A DNA stretch of 64,000 nt, from positions 1 to 64,000 of the forward strand of contig NZ_FOQM01000029.1 in the NCBI RefSeq assembly GCF_900113735.1, read 5' to 3'. Shown piece after piece: positions 45,389-54,044 of this stretch. The notes under the pieces are model-generated. The model was not told the origin of the DNA and searched no databases. It saw nothing but the letters and a program-made list of their open reading frames with translations. How positions within the stretch are numbered: the first letter of the stretch is position 1; each line of letters opens with the position of its first letter. The stretch comes from Bradyrhizobium sp. Gha. GTDB lineage: Bacteria > Pseudomonadota > Alphaproteobacteria > Rhizobiales > Xanthobacteraceae. Made by a program: the position numbers and the translations under genes.

Positions 45389-45716
45389 CGGCTACGTGTT
45401 GATGTGGCTCGCAACGGCGAGGCGCGGCGTGGTGACGCCGCGCCACGCCCTGCGCATGAGTGGGTCTCTGATTCCTCGGCGTTGAGCGAAGGGAGAAGGA
45501 GATCGAACAATGAGGGAGGAAAAATGAAATGGGAATGAAGCGCTGCCGCACGCCCGGCCGTCGCCTCAAGGGTGAAGCTTCGCCCGCGTTCGGCGGCCCT
45601 TGACTCGCCGGACCGGAGATGCGGCCGGCGACGAGGTGTGATGAAGGGCTGAAGTGACGAAGGATCAGCCGGATCGCTCGCGCTGTCAGTCCGGCCAGAC
45701 CAAAGAGGAGCCGCCC
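45389..45716 (+). promoter_or_regulatory. Leader of the DUF1419 gene with a perfect hairpin
   Basis: 328 bases without a normal gene. At 45421-45444 GGCGCGGCGT-GGTG-ACGCCGCGCC forms a perfect 10-base stem with a 4-base loop and no T tract. A 24-codon frame follows (ATG about 45529, MGMKRCRTPGRRLKGEASPA, stop near 45603) behind a GGGAGG site, a possible leader peptide. Confidence 0.45.
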
Positions 45717-46322
45717 ATGCACACCTCCCCGAGCATCCGCAAAGTCTTCGAAGGCGTTGGGACACGCCACGAGATGCACCGCTTGTTCAACCGCCATCGT
45801 AGTGACCCTGCGATGGCCGAAGGTGAAGGCCAACAGCTCTTCGTCGGCGCATGGTTCGAGATAAACGAGCGGGAGCACGACTACGTGCTCGAGATCCTGC
45901 CGCCGCTGTTCATGCGCGCTGACATGTTCGCGATGCGCGAATTCATGACTGGTAACGTCACCAGCATCTTCTTCGCGCTTGCCATCGACGGAAGGCGGCG
46001 CTGGTTCCATGGCTATTGCGATCTTTCCGATCGGCTGTCGCCCGAGCGCATGAAGGCTGCGATCATCGAGCGCGAGTCACGGCCCCTGCGCGCAATGACG
46101 CGCGACGAGCGGCTCGAGCACATCTGGTCGAGCACGCATGACGATTATCGCGGCTATGCCGGCGAACGCTGGCCGCAGGCCATTCGCGGCCGCCGCACAG
46201 TGCTCGTCTATGCCGGCCAGAGCGGCACAGTCCTGAAGCTGCTCGCCGACCTCACCGAGGCAGAGATCGCGGCCAAGCTGCCGGTGCAGTTCCGCCATCT
46301 GCCGGAGACGGTTCCAGCCTAG
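45717..46322 (+). CDS. DUF1419 protein
   Basis: 201 residues, ATG 45717 after GAGGAG. MHTSPSIRKVFEGVGTRHEM, HRLFNRHRSD, WFEINEREHDYVLEILPPLF, MRADMFAMREFMTGNVTSIF and the C-terminal half define DUF1419, found almost only on rhizobial plasmids. Soluble, function unknown. Intact. Confidence 0.85.
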   Translation: MHTSPSIRKVFEGVGTRHEMHRLFNRHRSDPAMAEGEGQQLFVGAWFEINEREHDYVLEILPPLFMRADMFAMREFMTGNVTSIFFALAIDGRRRWFHGYCDLSDRLSPERMKAAIIERESRPLRAMTRDERLEHIWSSTHDDYRGYAGERWPQAIRGRRTVLVYAGQSGTVLKLLADLTEAEIAAKLPVQFRHLPETVPA

Positions 46323-46487
46323 CCCGACCTCCCCTGCCCCTTCCGCGGCAGCCCAGCCTCGCGCCGCGCGTCGCATTTCAGAACCCGGGCCGCCGCCGGC
46401 CCACTCATCAATTCCCGCAACACCGTGCCGTCCGTCGCGGCCCGCGCCGGCGGAGCGCGGCGCGCGCTCAACTGGACAACATTTCCC

Positions 46488-46667
46488 ATGTCGCATGACT
46501 ATCCTTTCACCCTCGACCTCTTCGGCAATACCACTCTTTCATCCAGCCTCGGCCTCGGCTTCACGGCCTTCGCTGCCGATTTCGGCGGTGACGACGACCA
46601 TGAGCATGACCCAGCGCCATCGACGCTGGCCTCGGTAAGGCCGGCGAACGTCTCCCGATTCCGGTAG
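46488..46667 (+). pseudogene. N-terminal stub of a large plasmid helicase/methylase-like protein
   Basis: MSHDYPFTLDLFGNTTLSSS, LGLGFTAFAADFGGDDDHEH: this start is that of very large (over 1,400 residue) DEAD-box/methylase proteins beside DUF1419 on rhizobial plasmids. Here it ends after 59 codons in VRPANVSRFR, and unrelated sequence follows, so a deletion removed the rest. Confidence 0.6.
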
Positions 46668-46818
46668 CGGCGCCACCTACTACGGCAACCGCCGGTTTGC
46701 GCGCCATGCCACCACGCTGTTCGATCAGGACGGCAAGCTCGTCCTCGACTTGGACGCATTGCGCGTTGCGGCGCGCTCGATCCTCGTTGGCGTTCTCGCC
46801 GCTTCGGCTTCGTCGTAG
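46666..46818 (+). pseudogene. Internal fragment of a ParB-like backbone protein
   Basis: SGATYYGNRRFARHATTLFD, QDGKLVLDLDALRVAARSIL form a start-less frame directly abutting the previous stub. I recall this string from ParB-nuclease-like proteins that normally lie after the helicase/methylase gene. The junction implies a deletion of several kilobases. Confidence 0.5.
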
Positions 46819-46885
46819 ATGAGACCCGCCACCCGGTCTATTCCGAACCGTCGAGCTTCATCGGCTGGCAGGGAAGGAGGTCGCC

Positions 46886-47184
46886 ATGAAGCTTCTCCCG
46901 AACGCCTCGCCCAGCTTTCGCGCGTGGAGGAGGCGCGTCGCCAGAAGCAGCGCCAGCTCGACATGATCGATCGTCAGATCATCCGCCGCACGACGGGGCT
47001 CATCGGCAGCAAGCGGTCTGGATATCGTCTTGGCAAGTCGCCCGATCCGAGTGCATCCATCGAACGCTATCGTTCGAACCTTGCGGCGATCACGGCAGAG
47101 CGCCAATCTGAGATCGACGCGCTTTCGCGCAAGCTCGCCCGGCAGGATGCTGCGGTTGAGATGCTGCGTTCTCGATGCGCCTGA
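46886..47184 (+). pseudogene. Small coiled-coil protein, frameshifted at its start
   Basis: GGAAGGAGG precedes ATG 46886, which gives MKLLPNASPS; one base more would join it to the main frame ERLAQLSRVEEARRQKQRQL and DMIDRQIIRR. C-terminal EIDALSRKLARQDAAVEML is also helical. Basic-acidic coiled coil, function unknown; the start codon as written is out of frame. Confidence 0.45.
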
Positions 47185-47670
47185 GTCTCGCCCCCCTCGT
47201 GATGACCCGGAATGCAAGGACGAATGTCGCAGTCCGGCCGACCATTGTCCGCGCAAGCGGCATGGCGCTGCGGCCTAGCGGAGAGCCGACCTTGCGGCTC
47301 GCGCAGACGAACGGCTCGATCACGCCGCGAATCTGGCGGTCTGTTGAGTCGAACCTTTCCGCATTCGCCAACCCGGCCCACACCCTGTCGGCTCTCCCCT
47401 CGTGTTTGCTGCGGTCTGCGCCGCCGGCGGTCCGCTTCAAGGCCAAGTCGCAAGCGACCGGAGACCGCCGATCTCGGCAAGGCCCGGCCGCGTTCGGCGC
47501 AGGGCTCCAGCAAGCTGGACCTGCTTGTCCGCAGCCGGACCTCGCTCGCCTGGCGATCCCCGGACCTTGAAGCGGCCCTCATCCCGGCGGCGCTCGGCGA
47601 CCGCACCCGAAGGGAGGTCCGGCAGGGGCCGGATCGAACCAGACGGCGATAGCTTTGAAAGGAATTCACA
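47185..47670 (+). other. Long GC-rich leader
   Basis: 486 bases before the next gene without a convincing coding frame; strand and position suggest an untranslated leader, as before other backbone genes here. Confidence 0.35.
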
Positions 47671-48258
47671 ATGACCAAACCTGCTCGTTCCTCTCGCGCC
47701 AGCGCCCGTGTCATCCCGCTTCGCAAGGGCACCACTCTCGAAATGGTCCGGCTCGCCTGCCCCGACGCGGCACAGGCACAGCGCATCTCCGAAAGCTTCG
47801 GCCTTGCGATCCTCGACAGCGAAGGCATCCGTGATCTGCATGAGCGGCTCATCATCGAAACTACCGACGCGCTCAAGGACGGCCTGAGTGAACGCGCGAT
47901 GCAGATTCACCTTCAACGGATCGTCGGCGCTTACGTCGGCTCCGCCCACGGCGCCGGCCAGTTCTACACCCGCGCAGTCACCGAAGCACGAGATGCGACC
48001 GCCAAGCTCGCCAACGACGGCCGCGATGAGGACCTCGATGGTCCGGTCGGCTTCCATAGCCAGGCACAGCGCAAGCGTGAATTCGCCGCCGACATGGGCG
48101 TGCAGTCTCACGCGCTTCGCATGGCCGCCGAGGGCGCCGTCGCCGCCTACGAAAAAGTCGTCGGCGAGACCTGGAAGCCTTTCGAGCGTCCCGTCGACCC
48201 CACGACCGATACCGTCGGCAGGAAGGCGGCCAAGGCGCAAATGTCGGCGTTCGACTAA
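47671..48258 (+). CDS. Conserved plasmid-backbone protein
   Basis: 195 residues after GAAAGGA. TTLEMVRLACPDAAQAQRIS, RLIIETTDALKDGLSERAMQ, IVGAYVGSAHGAGQFYTRAV, FHSQAQRKREFAADMGVQSH. Soluble, mostly helical. It occurs in this order (DUF1419 - this - ArdC - DUF736) on rhizobial plasmids as I remember them; function unknown. Confidence 0.65.
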   Translation: MTKPARSSRASARVIPLRKGTTLEMVRLACPDAAQAQRISESFGLAILDSEGIRDLHERLIIETTDALKDGLSERAMQIHLQRIVGAYVGSAHGAGQFYTRAVTEARDATAKLANDGRDEDLDGPVGFHSQAQRKREFAADMGVQSHALRMAAEGAVAAYEKVVGETWKPFERPVDPTTDTVGRKAAKAQMSAFD

Positions 48259-48550
48259 CAGTCAGCGCGGGGCCTCGGCCCCGCGCCTTCCGCTGCAGCC
48301 ATCTCGCGGGCCGGTATGCCAGACCGGCGCATCTTCGTGTCGCCGCTGCAACAAAGGGCGCCTCCCCGTTCTACGCGCCATCGTCGGCTCCTCCCGGTCC
48401 GTGGTCCTGCGCCGGACCCCATGCCCGCGCAACGGCTTTGCCGTCCTTCGCGCTGCTTCGGCCCTGCGGGTGCGCGGACCTTGGGCCCGGCGTTTGCGGA
48501 CCCCGTGAGGAGCCGCGATGGGCGCGGCCTCCCGAACGGAGGTCATTATA

Positions 48551-49477
48551 ATGAACAGGAGCGGAGAAAAGGCGCGAGGCGACCTGTACGCCCGCATCAC
48601 GGACTGCATTGTCGCTGAGCTCGAACGCGGCGTGCGCCCCTGGGTTCAACCTTGGGCCGCCGCGAATATGGCAGGCCACATCACGCGACCGCTGCGGCAC
48701 AACGGCCAGCCCTATACGGGCATCAACGTCGTGCTGCTTTGGTCAGAAGCCGTCGCGCGCGGCTTCCGCTGTCCGATCTGGATGACGTTCAAGCAGGCTA
48801 GCGAACTCGGCGCGCATGTCCGTAAGGGCGAGACCGGCAGCACTGTGGTGTATGCGAGCCGCTTCACCAAGACGGAGACCGACGCTCACGGCGGTGAAGT
48901 TGAAAGGGATATCCCCTTCCTGAAGGCGTATACCGTCTTTTGCGTCGACCAGATCGATGGCTTGCCCGAGCATTATTATGGTCGGCCGGCCGCTGTCGCA
49001 TCAACGATTGAGCGTAACGCGGGCGCCGACGCGTTCTTTGCCAACACCGGCGCGATTGTTCGGCATGGCGGCTCGATGGCGTTTTACGCGCCCTCGTCCG
49101 ATCACATTCAGATGCCGGCGATCGAAAGTTTTCGCGACACTGCCTCCTATGTCGCCGTCAGAGCCCATGAGACCGTGCACTGGACCGCTCCTGCTCACCG
49201 CGTTAATCGCGATCTCAGCCGGTACAGCAAAGATCGGAGCGAACGCGCGCGCGAAGAGTTGGTCGCCGAACTCGGGAGCTGTTTCCTCTGCGCGGATCTC
49301 GGGATCTCTCCCGAACTCGAACCGCGACCCGATCATGCAAGCTACCTCGCATCGTGGTTGGAAGTCTTGTCGAGTGAGATGCGCTTTATCTTCTCGGCTG
49401 CCGCGCATGCGCAACGCGCTGTGGCCTATCTGCACGACCAGCAGCCGAAGGCCGCTGAGGTCGAGGAGGCAGCATGA
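48551..49477 (+). CDS. ArdC-like antirestriction protein (zincin)
   Basis: 308 residues, ATG 48551 after GGAGG. N-terminal ssDNA-binding ArdC domain: DLYARITDCIVAELERGVRP, PYTGINVVLLWSEA, WMTFKQASELGAHVRKGETG. C-terminal metallopeptidase with zinc motif HETVH in VRAHETVHWTAPAHR and a downstream Glu in AREELVAELGSCFL. ArdC shields incoming single-stranded plasmid DNA from restriction in a new host. Intact. Confidence 0.85.
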   Translation: MNRSGEKARGDLYARITDCIVAELERGVRPWVQPWAAANMAGHITRPLRHNGQPYTGINVVLLWSEAVARGFRCPIWMTFKQASELGAHVRKGETGSTVVYASRFTKTETDAHGGEVERDIPFLKAYTVFCVDQIDGLPEHYYGRPAAVASTIERNAGADAFFANTGAIVRHGGSMAFYAPSSDHIQMPAIESFRDTASYVAVRAHETVHWTAPAHRVNRDLSRYSKDRSERAREELVAELGSCFLCADLGISPELEPRPDHASYLASWLEVLSSEMRFIFSAAAHAQRAVAYLHDQQPKAAEVEEAA

Positions 49478-49904
49478 TGAGCGCATAACGTGATTGGCGC
49501 CGACGCTTGCCGGCCCCTAGTTATCCGGTGGCTCAGCTCAGAGATGCGGCCTCTTGTTGGCCGCTCGAGGGCCAGCGTTCCTTCATTCCTCGTGCTGCGC
49601 CACCTGATTGCGGCCTTGCGTTCCGTCCTTCGAGGAGGACGACGTTCTGATTTCGCGCGGGTCGTCGCTGTGCTGAGCAAATCTCGCTCGCGGCCTGCGG
49701 ATTCACTTTCGAGCCGCGTCGCTCTCTTGACAGCCGAGCAGCACGCCTACCTTCCCGTTTCGGGCATCGACCCGTAAGCCTCAGCAGTTGAAAAATATGT
49801 GCCGCGAGCGGTGATCGGGTTCTTTCGTCGGTCAAGGTTTCGATGATCGTCATTGTCGTTTTCCTCGGCCGTTTCTTCTGGCACACCCACGTCGTCCTCG
49901 ATTG
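49478..49904. other. Intergenic region
   Basis: About 430 bases without a supported gene. Confidence 0.35.
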
Positions 49905-50145
49905 GCATGTCTGACCGAAGGGCGCCGTCGCTTAAGCGCCGCCTCGCTCTTGTCCCCGCAACAGCCGGTTACGACTTTCTTCCCCTGGCCGCTGCGCGCC
50001 CATTCCTCGCGCAAGCCAAGAAAGTCGTGCCCTGGCTGCCCTCTACTGCGTGCCGGCCCCTTTGGGGTGCGGGTTGATCGCCTCCGGTCTGTCGCCAGCC
50101 ATCGAGGCCGCGATGGGCGGCCCGGGAAACTGAAAGGACACGACA
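49905..50145 (+). promoter_or_regulatory. Structured leader of DUF736 gene, copy A
   Basis: Homologous to 60513-60749. A hairpin pairs CGACTTTCTT (49972-49981) with AAGAAAGTCG (50018-50027) and inside it TGCGCG with CGCGCA. The hairpin ends 119 bases before the DUF736 ATG, the same distance as in copy B. TGTCCCCGCAAC upstream is also shared. Confidence 0.65.
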
Positions 50146-50457
50146 ATGGCGACCATCGGCACCTTCACTTCGACCGGCAACGGCTTCACCGGCACGGTTC
50201 GCACCCTCGCTCTCAATGCCAAAGCCAAGCTGGTTCGGGTCGAGAACCCCTCCGACAAGGGACCGCACTTCCGCATCTTCGCCGGCAATGTCGAGCTGGG
50301 AGCGGCTTGGCAGAAAACCGCCAGGGACACCGAACGCGATTACCTCTCCGTCAAGCTGGACGATCCGAGCTTCCCGGCTCCGATCTATGCCACCCTGATC
50401 GAGGTGGAGGGCCAGGACGGCCTCCAGCTCATCTGGTCTCGCCCGAATCGGGATTGA
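50146..50457 (+). CDS. DUF736 protein, copy A
   Basis: 103 residues. MATIGTFTSTGNGFTGTVRT, LVRVENPSDKGPHFRIFAGN, VELGAAWQKTARDTERDYLS, VKLDDPSFPAPIYATL: complete DUF736, a small beta-rich protein found on rhizobial plasmids, role unknown. A terminator follows. About 80% identical to copy B at 60750. Confidence 0.88.
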   Translation: MATIGTFTSTGNGFTGTVRTLALNAKAKLVRVENPSDKGPHFRIFAGNVELGAAWQKTARDTERDYLSVKLDDPSFPAPIYATLIEVEGQDGLQLIWSRPNRD

Positions 50458-50469
50458 AGGCCCAGCAAC

Positions 50470-50494
50470 GGCCCCGCCGAAAGGCGGGGCCATT
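50470..50494 (+). terminator. Rho-independent terminator after DUF736 copy A
   Basis: GGCCCCGCC-GAAA-GGCGGGGCC followed by ATTT. Confidence 0.8.
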
Positions 50495-50553
50495 TGCCCG
50501 CTGTCGCAGTCTCGGCTCACGGGGCGGTGACAGTCTCTGGTGCATGTCATTCA

Positions 50554-50566
50554 GATGTATTACATC
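50554..50566. promoter_or_regulatory. Palindromic operator of relB/relE pair
   Basis: GATGTATTACATC is a perfect 13-base palindrome 30 bases before the antitoxin start, where RelB-type proteins autoregulate. Confidence 0.6.
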
Positions 50567-50595
50567 TAGCTGCGGATGTGAATAAGGAGGTCGTT

Positions 50596-50904
50596 ATGGC
50601 TTCGAATGCCTTGGTCCAAACCCGCATCGATGCGGACGTGAAGGAAAAGGCCACTGCGGTCCTGGAGAACATGGGTCTCACGGTATCCGACGCCGTTCGG
50701 ATCTTGCTGACGCGCACGGCCAATGAAGGGATGCTTCCTCTGGAACTCGTGAGCAACAGCCAAGCTTACGATAGCTGGTTTCGTGAGAAGGTGCGCCAGG
50801 CGTTGGCCGACACGCGACCCGATATCGATGATTCCGAGGTCGAAACGCATTTCACACAACGCCGTGCCGCTGCGCTTCGAAAGGCATCGGAGCAGGAACG
50901 GTGA
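50596..50904 (+). CDS. RelB/DinJ-family antitoxin
   Basis: 102 residues, ATG 50596 after AAGGAGG. Ribbon-helix-helix N-terminus (VQTRIDADVKEKATAVLENM, GLTVSDAVRILLTRTANEGM), the DinJ pattern, followed by a toxin-binding tail. Ends overlapping the toxin start (GTGAAA region), so the two are co-translated. Binds and neutralises the toxin and represses the operon. Confidence 0.9.
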   Translation: MASNALVQTRIDADVKEKATAVLENMGLTVSDAVRILLTRTANEGMLPLELVSNSQAYDSWFREKVRQALADTRPDIDDSEVETHFTQRRAAALRKASEQER

Positions 50905-51197
50905 AACTCGTCTGGTCGCGCTTCGCGTTGTCCGATCGCGACAGCATTTTCAGCTACATCGAGGCCGAGAATCCTCGTGCCGCGGTTCATGTCGACGAAC
51001 AGATTGCGAATGCCGCGCGGCGCCTGCTCGACTTTCCGGATAGCGGTCGGCCGGGGCGTGTCGCCGGGACGCGCGAGTTGGTCATTCCGCGTACATCTTA
51101 CGTCGCGGCGTACCTGGTCGACGGCGATACCGTCCGCATCTTGCGCGTGCTCCATGGCGCGCAGATGTGGCCCGACGAAGTTACCAACGACGATTGA
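50901..51197 (+). CDS. RelE/ParE-family toxin
   Basis: 98 residues, GTG start at 50901 overlapping the antitoxin stop. VWSRFALSDRDSIFSYIEAE, AARRLLDFPDSGRPGRVAGT, RELVIPRTSYVAAYLVDGDT and VRILRVLHGAQMWP cover the whole RelE/ParE fold. It would inhibit ribosomes (RelE) or gyrase (ParE); the sequence alone does not decide. Pair intact, so it can stabilise the replicon. Confidence 0.9.
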   Translation: MKLVWSRFALSDRDSIFSYIEAENPRAAVHVDEQIANAARRLLDFPDSGRPGRVAGTRELVIPRTSYVAAYLVDGDTVRILRVLHGAQMWPDEVTNDD

Positions 51198-51256
51198 GGC
51201 GGCTCCGTACAGTATCGTGCGACCAGCTGGACGGGCAAGTTTCGGTTTATTGCTTA

Positions 51257-51277
51257 TATCGTAGGTTGGCTACGATA
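51257..51277. promoter_or_regulatory. Inverted repeat downstream of toxin gene
   Basis: TATCGTAG-GTTGG-CTACGATA, a perfect 8-base stem in an AT-rich patch 60 bases after the toxin stop; no T tract. Operator or transcription-ending hairpin, undecided. Confidence 0.45.
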
Positions 51278-51496
51278 AGTATGATCAAACTAAACCTTCA
51301 AGCCTTCGTGCGCGTGCGTGCCGGACGAATAAAGGCTTGGTCAGCGTCTCGAGCGTGACCGGAGTTTTCGTCACACCCTCGGGCGCTGGAAACGGCCGCT
51401 GCGCTGGATTTCAACCGCGCGGCATTTTTGTTGGCGCCTTTTTCATCTGGGCGAGACGGCCTTTCTGCCGAGCGTTCCCAGCACGGACTTTCGCCT

Positions 51497-52696
51497 CTAC
51501 AGGACACCCCACGCCCGATAGCGTCCCCGGCCGGTCGCCTCGCGAAGGCCGAGCTCGGCGACCAGGTTTTGGGCAGCACGGGGAGTAATCCCGAGTTCTG
51601 CCGCGATCATCCCCGCGGAGACGATCGGCCTGGTCAGCACGTAGTCCAGGAGAGCCGGTAGTTTTGAAGTGGCCCGACGGCCGGCGAGTTTGCGGGCAAG
51701 CAGATTTCTGGTCATCAGCCAACGGTCGTGGTCCTTACGGCCGGACTCGGCGGCGGCCGTCATGGCATCGAGTTGCACGACCAAACGCGCTGCGGCGTCG
51801 CGTGGCCGCCGGCGCTCACGCGGAATGCTTTTCAGCCCAACATACAGGCACGGCAGATGCCAGCGTGTTTTGCCGCGGTCCCTCAACAATGCCGCACCGA
51901 GCAGGCGGCCGAGCCAAGGCGTGTGCTCGAGCGGCTCGATCTCACCCCAGGCCTCGGTGGCAATCGCCCCCGCGAGGGTGGGCGGCAAGCCCCGAGTCAT
52001 GTTGACCACGTCGCGCCAGCGATCGAGGCGTCCCTCCTCGTCCCAGTCGGGATCGTAGATGAGGGAATCCCGCTCCGGCCGGAACCTGGTCTCGTCGGCA
52101 AGCCTACGCTCCGTTCTGGCGTTTGCGGCGTCGACGGCAGCGAACGCGGAGGCCAAATGGGAATCGGCCTCATTGGCACCGAGCGGCTCTTCGAGATTCA
52201 TGTCATCCCGTTCGGCATCCTCGTCGAACTCAAGACTTCCTTCACCTGCGTTCCAGTTGCTCCTCTCCTCTTCCCGCTCGCCCCGGCCGCGCAGGCTAGC
52301 GAGTCCAGTAGCTGACAGTGCCCAATCGGGCTTCGCCTCGGCGATGCGTCGACGGGCGCGTAGAACGGCATGGGCGCGGGTCAGCTCATGGGTGGGAGCG
52401 CGGACGTCCATGCCGGCGTCATGAAGCACGAGGTCTTCGAGGTGGACAAGTTCGCCATCCAGCCACAGACTGGCGCAGGCATCTGTGAAGTGCGTTCGGC
52501 TGATTGCGCCGTCGCGGATGGGGCTTTTAGCCAGCCGCTCGTCGAGGCGAGCCACGGCATCTTCGGCTGCGGCGAGCGGCCCAACGAGATGGGCCCAAGG
52601 CAGCGGATCGGGGATTTGGTAGGTCGGCAGCAAGGTCCTGATAACCTTAAGTGGAACCAGCGAAACGGAAGCTAACACGGCTTTCGTTTCCGTCAT
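51497..52696 (-). CDS. DUF1612/HTH protein (RHE_PE00001 family)
   Basis: About 399 residues if ATG 52696 (MTETKAVLAS) is used; the start is uncertain because family members often begin close to YQIPDPLPWAHLVGPLAAAE. N-terminal Fic/DUF1612-like region with DGAISRTHFTDACASLWLDG, ELVHLEDLVLHDAGMDVRAP and an HTH C-terminus PIVSAGMIAAELGITPRAAQ with LVAELGLREATGRGRYRAWG. A plasmid-borne, probably DNA-binding protein typical of Rhizobium and relatives. Intact and full length. Confidence 0.8.
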   Translation of the reverse strand: MTETKAVLASVSLVPLKVIRTLLPTYQIPDPLPWAHLVGPLAAAEDAVARLDERLAKSPIRDGAISRTHFTDACASLWLDGELVHLEDLVLHDAGMDVRAPTHELTRAHAVLRARRRIAEAKPDWALSATGLASLRGRGEREEERSNWNAGEGSLEFDEDAERDDMNLEEPLGANEADSHLASAFAAVDAANARTERRLADETRFRPERDSLIYDPDWDEEGRLDRWRDVVNMTRGLPPTLAGAIATEAWGEIEPLEHTPWLGRLLGAALLRDRGKTRWHLPCLYVGLKSIPRERRRPRDAAARLVVQLDAMTAAAESGRKDHDRWLMTRNLLARKLAGRRATSKLPALLDYVLTRPIVSAGMIAAELGITPRAAQNLVAELGLREATGRGRYRAWGVL

Positions 52697-52993
52697 AGCG
52701 ACATCGATTCCGAACCGTTCGGGATTCGACTTTTCGGCTCGCAAATCGACGGTTATGGGGGCCTTGACCCTGACTAGCCACCGTGGGCGTCGCCAAGCCG
52801 CCGAGAAGATGCGCCACTGGTCGGCTCCCCTGCCCTCTTCCGGACACCTTCGGCCGCCGTCGGCACTCAGATGTCCTCCTCGGTCAGGTTGATCGTCCGA
52901 ATGGCCGTGCGGTCACGGCTCTTGAGCTGACGTCCTGCGAATCAGCGTTCATTAGTTCTGCCACGCTCAGGCCGCCTTCGATAGTAGCTCGTG

Positions 52994-53370
52994 TCAGGCC
53001 GCCTCGATGTCGGTTTGCGGAAAATGGGCGGCCCTTGAACATCAACGGTTCACCGCGATGGGGCGAACAGTATCCGAAATTGAGCCGCGCCAGGTCTCGG
53101 CCTTTGCCGAAGCGGTGGCCTTGAGCGCGATGCGGGCTGTTTCGGGCGCCACGTCCACCATTTTGATTTCCATCAGCGCGAGGATAGCTCTCGACCGCTT
53201 CGGCTGCCGCGGCGATCGGCAGGTCTAGCACGCGGGCGATGGCAATCGCCACCCTCCCCCAGGCCTGCGGCGAGGTCAGCCGGTCGCGCTATGCTGCACG
53301 CGCGCCACAACCGGCGCGCATCGTCTTCGTCGGTCACCATCGTGGTGAGCGCCGAAGCATCGATGAACAT
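52994..53370 (-). pseudogene. vapC: VapC PIN-domain toxin, multiply frameshifted
   Basis: Starts MFIDASALTTMVTDEDDARR with the first PIN Asp, then breaks. Pieces in other frames carry the rest: LTSPQAWGRVAIAIARVLDL, MEIKMVDVAPETARIAL, LNFGYC and PLMFKG. Four or more indels are needed to rebuild it, and the LNFGDC acid reads as LNFGYC. RNase activity is gone. Confidence 0.75.
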
Positions 53371-53615
53371 CAGGAATCCTCGTACAGGCTGTCGCGGAAC
53401 GCCTTGTCAGCAGGCTTGCCGCTCTGCGGATTACCCTTTGCCTTCAAATCGCGACAAAACTGGACGCCCAGGCCGACCAATGACGGCTTGTCCTGCTCGC
53501 GCTCGAGTTCATGGGCGAGTGCCGTGTGAACGGCCTCGGTCAGTCCGATGTTCTTCAGCGCCGCGACCCTGCGGGCTAGCGCGTCGGTCTCCGGTTTCTT
53601 CATATGGAAGGCCAT
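53370..53615 (-). CDS. vapB: VapB-type antitoxin
   Basis: 81 residues, start overlapping chain TGATG with vapC. MAFHMKKPETDALARRVAAL, KNIGLTEAVHTALAHELERE: the RHH-like VapB (Rv0623-type) start, then a toxin-binding tail. Intact, although its partner is broken. Confidence 0.8.
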   Translation of the reverse strand: MAFHMKKPETDALARRVAALKNIGLTEAVHTALAHELEREQDKPSLVGLGVQFCRDLKAKGNPQSGKPADKAFRDSLYEDS

Positions 53616-53753
53616 GGGCGCTCCTCTAGCGGATGTCGTGTAGGCATTCCGGATACACCGTGCGAAGGCTGGAATTCTCGCGAAATTTGATGGAAAAGAT
53701 CGTAAAACGCAGTGAGGCCGGAGGTTTCTATGGTTAGCATTTTATGAATGCCA

Positions 53754-53769
53754 CCCCCCCCCCCCCCCC
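53754..53769 (+). repeat. Run of 16 cytosines
   Basis: A homopolymer C16 after CCA, in non-coding sequence between vapB and the parS cluster. Length may vary by slippage or be a base-calling artefact. Confidence 0.8.
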
Positions 53770-53909
53770 GGCGTTCTTGGCCCTATTTCCCATCAGCACC
53801 ATAACCTCGATCGCGCTGCGGCCGAGGACGACTTCGTCCCAGCTCCCGAATTCATCATTGCGCGGGATCAGCGAGGGCAGGCGCGCGCGGGCGGCCGGAG
53901 GCATAGATT

Positions 53910-53925
53910 GTTGTCAGCTGACAAC
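53910..53925. promoter_or_regulatory. parS site 1
   Basis: GTTGTCAGCTGACAAC, a perfect 16-base palindrome fitting the RepB-binding parS form GTTNNNNGCNNNNAAC of repABC plasmids. Confidence 0.85.
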
Positions 53926-53954
53926 ATCCATTTCCTTGCTAGGCCCAGGCTCTT

Positions 53955-53970
53955 GTTGTCAGCTGACAAC
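53955..53970. promoter_or_regulatory. parS site 2
   Basis: Same 16-base palindrome, 45 bases after site 1. Confidence 0.85.
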
Positions 53971-54044
53971 AATTCATTGCGGGTGGCGACCCAAGACGGC
54001 AGCGAAAAGCGATTTTCTGCCCAAAATCGGCGCCATTCGGCCTC

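Noticed and set aside
45177..46010. 277-codon minus-strand frame
   Set aside because: Covers the ends of the Toprim and DUF1419 genes in antisense and the leader between; no family features.
47067..48240. Two minus-strand frames of 269 and 267 codons
   Set aside because: Antisense to the backbone gene at 47671 and its leader; GC-rich sequence keeps frames open by chance.
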